A DNA stretch of 64,000 bases, taken from NCBI GenBank assembly GCA_028688015.1, contig JAQTZB010000001.1:744388-808387 (forward strand). Direction: 5' to 3'. Made by a program: the position numbers and the translations under genes. The notes under the pieces were generated by a model, which was given only the letters and a program-made list of their open reading frames with translations, ran no database searches and was not told the origin of the DNA. This document shows positions 17,234 to 23,524 of this stretch, piece after piece. The first letter of the stretch is position 1, and each line of letters begins with the position of its first letter. The stretch comes from Elusimicrobiales bacterium (GTDB lineage: Bacteria; Elusimicrobiota; Elusimicrobia; Elusimicrobiales; UBA9959).

Positions 17234-19123
17234 TCAGGCCAGGATGGTCAGGGTTTCGGAGATGCCTTTGCGGATCTCGAACCAGAAGTCCAGGGCGGCG
17301 CCGCGCTTGTCGGCGTCGAAGGCCTTTATCCACTTGTCCAGCGCCGGGTTCTTGTCCCCCTCCGTGTCGCGCTTGCGCTTGAGGAAACCCAGCAGGTAAT
17401 CCATATTGCGCTCGGATTCCCAGAACACGGCCACGTTGCGGCTGTTTATGCGGCCTGCCGTGGCCTTGATCACGTCCAGGAACCGGGCGGAATCGCCCCA
17501 CAGCTTCTCTATTATCTCCGGGGCCATCTCCTCGGCCCAGCCCCGGTGGAAGCGGCAGATGCCCAGGTCGTCTATCACCAGCTCCTGTATCATGCGGTTG
17601 GCGTTCAGGCGGCCCAGCTCGCGCGGCTCCACGAAGTCGAAGCCGTAGTACATATAATACTTGCCCATGATGGCCATCGGGCTCAGCGCCCCGGCGTTCC
17701 AGTATTGGTTGGGCACCATCCAGCCGTTGCGGGCGTTGGCCAGGCAGACAAAGCGCTTGCCTATCTCGGGGCTCTTCTCGCGCGACAGCCGGCGGGCCAG
17801 CTTGCGCGCGCCCAGCCCCAGGTCCAGCACGCCGCGGCGCTCCAGGATGGACTTTATAAGCTCCAGGCCCAGGTCCGCGTTGTGCGCGGAATCGGCCACC
17901 ACGTCGAACTTGTCCGCGTCCCAGCGCGGCAGCGTGCTGACGCCGAGGTCTTCGGGCTTGAGCAGCCCGTCGTGCAGGCATTCCATCAGCCAGGCCAGCA
18001 CGCCGCCCACAGAGATGGCGTCGAAGCCGGCGGCGTCGGCGGCGCGGTTTAGGCGCTCGGCCGCGCGCTGGTCGAAGAGGCCGCACAGCGGCCCCAGGGT
18101 CTGGTAGGGCTCGTAATCTTTCTTGAACTCGTTGTTGAGCTTCTTGCAGACCGCCGCGCAGGGCTCGCCGCAGTTGCGGTGCTGCTTGCCGGCGATGGTC
18201 TCGGTGTTGAACTGCTTGAGGTAATGGTCGGTGACGAAGCGCTTGTTGAGGGAGGTCCGCTGCTCCTCGGTCCAGCCTACGCTGCGGTAGTTGAAGGCCA
18301 TCAGCCGGCCGCCCAGCGTGGAGTAGTTCACGCCGAAGGTGCCGCCGGTGTTGAACTTGGGGTCGAAGCGGTACTTGGTGGTGGCCTCGAAGTCCTTGGC
18401 CGCCAGCTGCTTCTCGTAGCGCGCCTTGAACCACTCGTCGGCCACGGTGCGGTCGCGGAAATCCTCGTCGAGGCAGGTGCCGCCGTAGATGACCGCGCAG
18501 ATATTGTGCTCGCGGTAGAGCTTGCTGCCGAACCCGCCGCGCCCGGCCCAGCAGTCGGCGTGGGTGGTCTTACCGTCCTGGTAAGGCGCCGATCCGATGG
18601 CCGCGAAGTCGGTAACGGCGGCGGCGGGGCCCACGGCCAGCACGCGCGGGGTCTGCTTGTATTCCTTGGCCCAGCGGCCGAAGACGTAGTCCATCATGGC
18701 GTAAACCCCGCCGGGCGCGTCGGCCCAGATGCGCGCGGGGTCCACCGGCACCACCTGCACCTGCACTTCCTCGCCGTGCTCGCGGTTGAGCACCAGCACC
18801 GAGGGCGACTGCGCCTTGCCGCGCAGCGACACCATGCTGACGCCCAGGTCGTCGAAGATGAGGCCCGCGCCGCCCATGGCGGACACGTAGAAGCCGCCCC
18901 AGCAGGGCGAGTGGCCGCTGAAGATGAGCCGGTTGGAGCCGGGGAAGATGGAGCCGGCCAGCAGGCCCGTGCCGAAGTTCAGCACGCCCTGGCGCCCGGC
19001 GTCGCGGCCGCTCAGGTGCAGGCCCAGGTCCACCGGCCCCCAGAACGGCCCGACGGGAAAACGCTCCACCCTGTAAAAAGAAGTGGCGGCGTCGATGTGA
19101 AGAACCTTCAAATGCTTGTCCAT
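17234..19123 (-). CDS. Aldehyde:ferredoxin oxidoreductase family protein (tungsten enzyme)
   Basis: 629 residues, normal for the family. The N-terminal AOR domain (1-210) binds the bis-pterin tungsten cofactor (GRDAGRQGVLNFGTG, later CWAGRGGFGSKL). Cys318, Cys322 and Cys326 (CGEPCAAVC) plus Cys523 (DLGICRFHRGW) have the spacing of the [4Fe-4S] ligands. Such enzymes oxidise aldehydes to acids with ferredoxin as acceptor in the cytoplasm. The CxxxCxxxC spacing differs from the CxxCxxxC of archaeal AOR, so the substrate is uncertain. A MoaD-like protein is encoded immediately upstream with no gap. Confidence 0.88.
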   Translation of the reverse strand: MDKHLKVLHIDAATSFYRVERFPVGPFWGPVDLGLHLSGRDAGRQGVLNFGTGLLAGSIFPGSNRLIFSGHSPCWGGFYVSAMGGAGLIFDDLGVSMVSLRGKAQSPSVLVLNREHGEEVQVQVVPVDPARIWADAPGGVYAMMDYVFGRWAKEYKQTPRVLAVGPAAAVTDFAAIGSAPYQDGKTTHADCWAGRGGFGSKLYREHNICAVIYGGTCLDEDFRDRTVADEWFKARYEKQLAAKDFEATTKYRFDPKFNTGGTFGVNYSTLGGRLMAFNYRSVGWTEEQRTSLNKRFVTDHYLKQFNTETIAGKQHRNCGEPCAAVCKKLNNEFKKDYEPYQTLGPLCGLFDQRAAERLNRAADAAGFDAISVGGVLAWLMECLHDGLLKPEDLGVSTLPRWDADKFDVVADSAHNADLGLELIKSILERRGVLDLGLGARKLARRLSREKSPEIGKRFVCLANARNGWMVPNQYWNAGALSPMAIMGKYYMYYGFDFVEPRELGRLNANRMIQELVIDDLGICRFHRGWAEEMAPEIIEKLWGDSARFLDVIKATAGRINSRNVAVFWESERNMDYLLGFLKRKRDTEGDKNPALDKWIKAFDADKRGAALDFWFEIRKGISETLTILA

Positions 19124-19321
19124 TTATCCTCCGTCGTGCAGCTCGCGGGCCCGCACGCGCGCCCCTTCGGGCAGCTTCAGGTCTTTGTACTCGTAGCGCG
19201 GCACGAATCTGCCGTTCACGGTGACGGCGGTCAGCGCCGGGTCGAGCCCGGCCAGCTTGAGCAGCGCCAGCAGGGTGACCCCGGCCGGCGCGCGCAGCGG
19301 TTTGTCGTCAAGGTAGACCAC
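19124..19321 (-). CDS. MoaD/ThiS-like ubiquitin-fold sulfur carrier
   Basis: 65 residues with a beta-grasp pattern and a C-terminal DGG, the di-glycine end that is thiocarboxylated in MoaD and ThiS. Reads VYLDDKPLRAPAGVTLLALL at the N-terminus. Small proteins of this type next to AOR genes are thought to supply sulfur for tungstopterin synthesis. The stop codon is directly followed by the ATG of the AOR gene, so the pair is co-translated. The last residues HDGG differ slightly from classical MoaD (GG preceded by SG/AG). Confidence 0.78.
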   Translation of the reverse strand: MVYLDDKPLRAPAGVTLLALLKLAGLDPALTAVTVNGRFVPRYEYKDLKLPEGARVRARELHDGG

Positions 19322-19362
19322 CCTAGGATTCTATGATTTTAAGGAGGCAGGAGAAAACGGCG

Positions 19363-19686
19363 TCAGGGCTGTTTGGGCGGCGGCGGCGCGGCGGGGCCGT
19401 TGATCAGCTTGGCGCCGAGGTTGCCCACCTTGCCGCCCACCACGGCCAAAAAGAACATGACCATGAAGGCGAGCGACAGGTTGGCGAAGCGGTTCACCTG
19501 CGGCGGCAGGGGCACGTTGACGGCCATCCCGGAGGCCATGGTCAGCGTGACCGTGCTCTCCAGGGCGAAGGTCTGCGGCGGCTCCATGCCGCCGTAGAAG
19601 GTGCGCCACAGCATCACGGAGCTGGCGGCCATGAGCCCCAGGCCGCAGGCCAGCAGCAGGTAACCGGTGATTTTCCTGTCGTTCAT
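19363..19686 (-). CDS. Two-pass membrane protein of unknown function
   Basis: 107 residues: membrane segments at about 8-27 and 69-88 with an extracytoplasmic loop between (about 28-68), and a Pro-rich C-terminal tail (PAAPPPPKQP). No family recognised. It lies 14 nt downstream of the transporter small subunit and 41 nt upstream of the MoaD-like gene on the same strand, so it belongs to the transporter transcript and possibly to that of the AOR pair. Confidence 0.6.
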   Translation of the reverse strand: MNDRKITGYLLLACGLGLMAASSVMLWRTFYGGMEPPQTFALESTVTLTMASGMAVNVPLPPQVNRFANLSLAFMVMFFLAVVGGKVGNLGAKLINGPAAPPPPKQP

Positions 19687-19700
19687 GGTTTCCGCCGGCC

Positions 19701-19844
19701 TCAGCGGGGCTCGTCGTCGTTGGCCGCGTAGGAATCCGGCTCCGCCCGCGGGGGCGTCTTCACTACTTTCCAGAAGAAGTACAGGGTGAAGGCCGTTACC
19801 GTGATCCAGGCCGTCAGCATCATCGTCAAGGCGGTCGGGCTCAT
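19701..19844 (-). CDS. MetS-like small subunit of NSS-family transporter
   Basis: 47 residues (MSPTALTMMLTAWITVTA at the N-terminus), one membrane helix (about 7-26), a short polar tail ending DDEPR. The ATG overlaps the TGA of the transporter gene as ATGA. Short one-helix proteins in this position are the small subunits of methionine/alanine NSS transporters (MetPS type), required for transport activity in Corynebacterium. Confidence 0.82.
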   Translation of the reverse strand: MSPTALTMMLTAWITVTAFTLYFFWKVVKTPPRAEPDSYAANDDEPR

Positions 19845-21346
19845 AAAGTCGCCCTCCTTTTATTGGCCAGGTAGACCAGCCAGGTGATCCCCCCGAACAG
19901 CGAGACCATCAGCAGCCTGGCCACCGCCACGTGCGTGGTGATCTTCTTCGTCAGCGTGGCCCAGATCTCCGGCATGCTGCCGACGAAAACCACCAGGAGG
20001 AAGACCGGGGTCACGTACTTGATGATGTATTTAAAGGCGACCGGGACTTTCATGTCCGAGCCGTCGGTGATCTCCTTCCAGCCTTTCTCCATGCCGAAGA
20101 CCCAGGCGAAGAGGATGATCTCGGCCAGGGAGAACACCACCAGAGCTATCGTCCCCGCCCAGTAGTCGAACTCGTTGAAGGCCTCCTGGGACAGCACCGA
20201 GGGAACGCCGAGCGCCAGCACGGCCAGGCCGAAGGCCAGCGCGCCGCTGCGGCGCTTCCACCCGAAGTGGTCCTCGAGGAAAGCCATCACGGGCGTGCCC
20301 ATGGCCAGCGAGGACGTGATGCCCGCGAAGAACAGCAGGCCGAACCACATGATCCCGGAAAGCGCGGAAAGCAGGGGCCCCCACTGGGTGAACAGGTAGG
20401 GCAGCGTCATGAAACCGATGCCGAAGCCGCTGCCGCCCTTGGTCATCTCCACCACCTTGTCCACCCCGAGGTAGCCCACGGCGATGGGGATGATGATGGC
20501 CGAGCCGAGCACCACCTCCACGAACTCGTTCATCCAGCCGGCGCTCATGGCGTTGAGGGCGATGTCGTCCTTGGATTTAACGTAGGAGGCGTAGCAGTGG
20601 ATGCTGCCCATCCCGAGCGACAGCGTGAAGAAGATCTGCCCGGCGGCGTTGCGCCAGACCACGGGGTCCCAGATGGACGTGAAGTTGGGCGTCCACAGGT
20701 AATTCAGGCCCAGCACGCCGCTGTAGAGCGCGCCGTGATGGCCGGCCGACATGGTAGCGCCCCGCACGGCCAGCACGATGCCGAAGAGCAGCAGCAGCGG
20801 CATGCCGATCTTGGCCGCCACTTCCACGCCGCCCTGCAGGCCGCGCGAAAGTATCCAGGTATTGAGGGCGACGCAGGCTATCCAGATCAGCACCGGCTCC
20901 GGCGTACCGAGACCGATGAAAGTTGAAAAAAAGGCCGCCACCTGCTCCTGAGACATGCCCATGAAGTGGCCCATCGCGCTGTGGTAGGCCCAGGAGATGG
21001 TCCAGGCTTCTATATAGGTATAGTAGGAGCAGATGCCGACGCTGATGAACAGGCCCATCACCCCGACATATTTCCACAGGAAACTCCTGCCCATGGAGCC
21101 GAACATGAAAGGCGTGCTGTGGCTGCCGTTCTTGCCGCCGAAGCGCCCCATGGCCCACTCCACGTAGAGCAGCGGCAGGCCCATCAGCACGAAGCAGACC
21201 AGGTAGGGGATGATGAAAGCCCCCCCGCCGTTCTGCATGGCCTGCGCCGGGAAGCGCAGGAAGTTGCCCAGCCCCACGGCATTGCCCGCCATGGCCAGCA
21301 CCAGGCCTATCCTCGATCCCCACGCTTCTTTGTTCTCTGTGTCCAT
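19841..21346 (-). CDS. Sodium-dependent amino-acid symporter, NSS/SNF family
   Basis: 501 residues with 11-12 membrane segments. TM1 has the NSS signature GNAVGLGNFLRFPAQAMQNG (residues about 17-36), including the unwound region that binds Na+ and substrate; GICSYYTYIEAWTISW follows in TM3. Family members couple amino-acid uptake to Na+. With the ATGA-linked MetS-like subunit, the best guess is a MetP-type uptake system for methionine, alanine or similar neutral amino acids. Upstream lies the terminator of the P-loop gene, so transcription starts in the gap 21347-21400. Confidence 0.92.
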   Translation of the reverse strand: MDTENKEAWGSRIGLVLAMAGNAVGLGNFLRFPAQAMQNGGGAFIIPYLVCFVLMGLPLLYVEWAMGRFGGKNGSHSTPFMFGSMGRSFLWKYVGVMGLFISVGICSYYTYIEAWTISWAYHSAMGHFMGMSQEQVAAFFSTFIGLGTPEPVLIWIACVALNTWILSRGLQGGVEVAAKIGMPLLLLFGIVLAVRGATMSAGHHGALYSGVLGLNYLWTPNFTSIWDPVVWRNAAGQIFFTLSLGMGSIHCYASYVKSKDDIALNAMSAGWMNEFVEVVLGSAIIIPIAVGYLGVDKVVEMTKGGSGFGIGFMTLPYLFTQWGPLLSALSGIMWFGLLFFAGITSSLAMGTPVMAFLEDHFGWKRRSGALAFGLAVLALGVPSVLSQEAFNEFDYWAGTIALVVFSLAEIILFAWVFGMEKGWKEITDGSDMKVPVAFKYIIKYVTPVFLLVVFVGSMPEIWATLTKKITTHVAVARLLMVSLFGGITWLVYLANKRRATL

Positions 21347-21400
21347 ATGTCGCCGCCCCTTTATCGTGACCGCCGTAACGGCGGGAAAACGATATGATAC

Positions 21401-21438
21401 AAAAAAAAGCCGCCGGTTTTACCCGGCGGCCTTTTTTT
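21401..21438 (-). terminator. Rho-independent terminator after P-loop gene
   Basis: Hairpin GCCGCCGG/CCGGCGGC (21409-21430) with an eight-A run on the left, read as T8 on the minus strand, and T7 on the right; it could act in both directions. Confidence 0.9.
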
Positions 21439-21449
21439 AATCGCCCGCT

Positions 21450-22433
21450 CTAGCGCTTCGCGGCGGCGGACATCGAGTACAGCTTGTCCGTGGCGCCCTT
21501 GATGCCGTTGGTGACGTCGGCCACCATCTTGGGGTCCCAGTCCTTCTTCTCCACGCGCAGGAACGAGGTCTTGTCCACGCGGTTGTCGAAGCGGCCTATC
21601 GGCAGGTGGTACTTCTGGCCGTCCCTGGCGATGGTGATGGTGCCGGGGACCTCGGAGTTCTTCTCCAGGTAGTCCATGTCGTCGCAGCCGTAGTCGTTGA
21701 GCATCACTTCCATCGGCACGCCGTGGTGCAGGATGGAGCCCGGGTCGTTGGGGTTGGTGCGGGCGGTGTTCTTGCGGCGGCTCTCCTCGGGGGTCACCCA
21801 GACGTAGAGGATGACGGCCTTCCTGAGGATCTCCGGGTCCAGTTCGCGCAGCGAGTACTGGTAGCCCAGCGGGTCCTGCAGCGGGAACGCGGACTTGTCG
21901 GGACCGCCGCGGGCGGCCTCGATGACGATGGTCTTGCCCTCGAAGGAAGCGGGGTAGGCGGCGTGCTTTTCGTCGAGCATGGCGCGGGCTTCAGGCTCCA
22001 AAGCGGCGGCTACGGTCTTCCAGGTGCCGGCGTCGAGCTTGGCCAGGCGCGGGGCCAGCTTGGCCTTTTCGCCGGCCTTGTCTATGCGCTTCATCAGCAG
22101 GTCGGCGGCGCTCTCGGTCTTCACGACGTTCTTCTTCATCAGGTCGTGGTAGTCCTCGTTTAGCAGGTGGATCAGCGTGCCCCAGTCCTTGGGGTCAATG
22201 AACGGGCGGTCGCCGGACTTGAAGAACAGGCGGTTCTTGCCGAGCTTGGCCAGCTCGTCGTCGGCGCGGCGCATCATGTGCACGTACGGGAAGTCGTCGA
22301 GCTGCAGGTTGGCGCCGATGTGGAAGTCCTTCTTCAGCCTCTCGGGCTCCACGTTGGCCAGGAAACGCCTGACCTCGGACTTGCCGGAAGCCGGCAGGGC
22401 CAGCAGCAGCACTATATCGAAAGTTTCGCTCAT
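21450..22433 (-). CDS. P-loop NTPase of unknown family
   Basis: I start at the ATG at 22433 (327 residues) because GGAGGAAAAA precedes it; the frame is open 39 nt further. The N-terminus is IVLLLALPASGKSEVRRFL, a Walker A of the kinase kind. Later segments are TIVIEAARGG (about 157), a long hydrophilic middle, VILYVWVTPEESRRKN (about 215) that could be an LID-like arginine region, and YGCDDMDYLE (about 250). It could be a nucleotide or small-molecule kinase, or a zeta-toxin-like enzyme without a toxin context. It is divergent from TerC and ends in a strong terminator. Confidence 0.75.
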   Translation of the reverse strand: MSETFDIVLLLALPASGKSEVRRFLANVEPERLKKDFHIGANLQLDDFPYVHMMRRADDELAKLGKNRLFFKSGDRPFIDPKDWGTLIHLLNEDYHDLMKKNVVKTESAADLLMKRIDKAGEKAKLAPRLAKLDAGTWKTVAAALEPEARAMLDEKHAAYPASFEGKTIVIEAARGGPDKSAFPLQDPLGYQYSLRELDPEILRKAVILYVWVTPEESRRKNTARTNPNDPGSILHHGVPMEVMLNDYGCDDMDYLEKNSEVPGTITIARDGQKYHLPIGRFDNRVDKTSFLRVEKKDWDPKMVADVTNGIKGATDKLYSMSAAAKR

Positions 22434-22505
22434 TTTTTCCTCCTGACTGTCTTTGCTATAAATTCTAAACAATCTGCCGCCAAAAGTAAACCCGCCGTAT
22501 TTTTA

Positions 22506-22511
22506 TATAAT
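22506..22511 (+). promoter_or_regulatory. -10 box immediately ahead of TerC gene
   Basis: TATAAT at 22506-22511 ends 9 nt before the ATG at 22521, so the transcript would have a leader of only a few bases. No clear -35 box and no Shine-Dalgarno are seen. Confidence 0.45.
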
Positions 22512-22520
22512 CTCCTTAAT

Positions 22521-23447
22521 ATGGACAAGCTCGTTATCATGTGGGCCGTTTTCGCCGTTACCGCCACCGCACTGTTCCTGGCCGACATCAAGCTTTCCGC
22601 CGGCCGCGCCCACGAGATAGGCCGCAAAGAGGCCCTGCTGCTCTGCTCCTTCTGGGTGCTGGTCGCCACAGCCTTCGGCGCGCTGACCGGCTACATGCTG
22701 GGCTTCGACCGGATGGTGGAATTCTTCACAGCCTACGTCATAGAGTATTCCCTCTCGATGGACAACATGTTCGTGTTCATCATGATCTTCTCCTACTTCT
22801 CCGTGCCCAAGAAGTACCAGCCGAAGATCCTGACCTGGGGCATCCTGGGCGCCGTCTTCATGCGCCTGGTGCTGATCTTCGCGGGCGTGGGGCTCATCAA
22901 CGCCTTCCATTGGCTGATCTACGTCTTCGGCGGCATCCTGATCCTCACCGCGGTCAAGATGCTGCTGCACAAGGACGGCGACGTGGATCCCGGCAAGAAC
23001 CCGCTGCTGAAACTGCTGGGCAGGCTGATGCCGATAGACAAAGAGGCCTCCGGCGGGGAATTCTTCGTCAAGAAGGAGGTCTGGCACGCCACGCCCCTGT
23101 TCGCCACCCTGCTGGTCATCGAGACCACCGACCTGGTCTTCGCGGTGGACTCCATCCCGGCGGTGCTCGCCATCTCCAGGGAGCCCTTCATCGTCTACAC
23201 CTCCAACGTCTTCGCCGTGGTGGGCCTGCGCTCGCTGTACTTCCTGCTCGCCTCGGTCATGGACCTGTTCCGCTACCTGAAGTTCGGCATCGCCGTCATC
23301 CTTTTTTACGTCGGCGTTAAGATGACGATCTCCGGCTACTACAAGATAGACCCGCTCATCTCGCTGGGCGTGGTGCTGGGCATCCTGGCGGTCGCCATCC
23401 TGCTGTCGGTGTTCATCAAACCCGCGCCGGAGCCGGCCAAACACTGA
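22521..23447 (+). CDS. TerC/Alx family membrane transporter
   Basis: 308 residues with about nine membrane segments. Family motifs EYSLSMDNMFVFIMIFSYF (about 74-92) and ETTDLVFAVDSIPAVLA (about 203-219) hold the conserved acidic residues in membrane helices. Characterised relatives (Alx, MneA, TerC) export manganese or take part in metal insertion into exported proteins. Start at the only ATG near the -10 box; the leader is too short for a yybP-ykoY riboswitch. Ends in a strong terminator. Substrate not decidable from sequence. Confidence 0.9.
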   Translation: MDKLVIMWAVFAVTATALFLADIKLSAGRAHEIGRKEALLLCSFWVLVATAFGALTGYMLGFDRMVEFFTAYVIEYSLSMDNMFVFIMIFSYFSVPKKYQPKILTWGILGAVFMRLVLIFAGVGLINAFHWLIYVFGGILILTAVKMLLHKDGDVDPGKNPLLKLLGRLMPIDKEASGGEFFVKKEVWHATPLFATLLVIETTDLVFAVDSIPAVLAISREPFIVYTSNVFAVVGLRSLYFLLASVMDLFRYLKFGIAVILFYVGVKMTISGYYKIDPLISLGVVLGILAVAILLSVFIKPAPEPAKH

Positions 23448-23463
23448 CGCGCCGCCGCGCCGC

Positions 23464-23492
23464 AAAAGCCCCGGAAAGCCGGGGCTTTTTTT
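23464..23492 (+). terminator. Rho-independent terminator after TerC gene
   Basis: Stem AAGCCCCGG/CCGGGGCTT with an AAAG loop region followed by a T-run (23486-23492). Confidence 0.92.
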
Positions 23493-23524
23493 GTTATATT
23501 ATCCGTGGGGGTTTTACGGGTCCT

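Noticed and set aside
22441..22520. Manganese riboswitch (yybP-ykoY) ahead of TerC
   Set aside because: The space between the -10 box and ATG is a few bases; no room for the aptamer.
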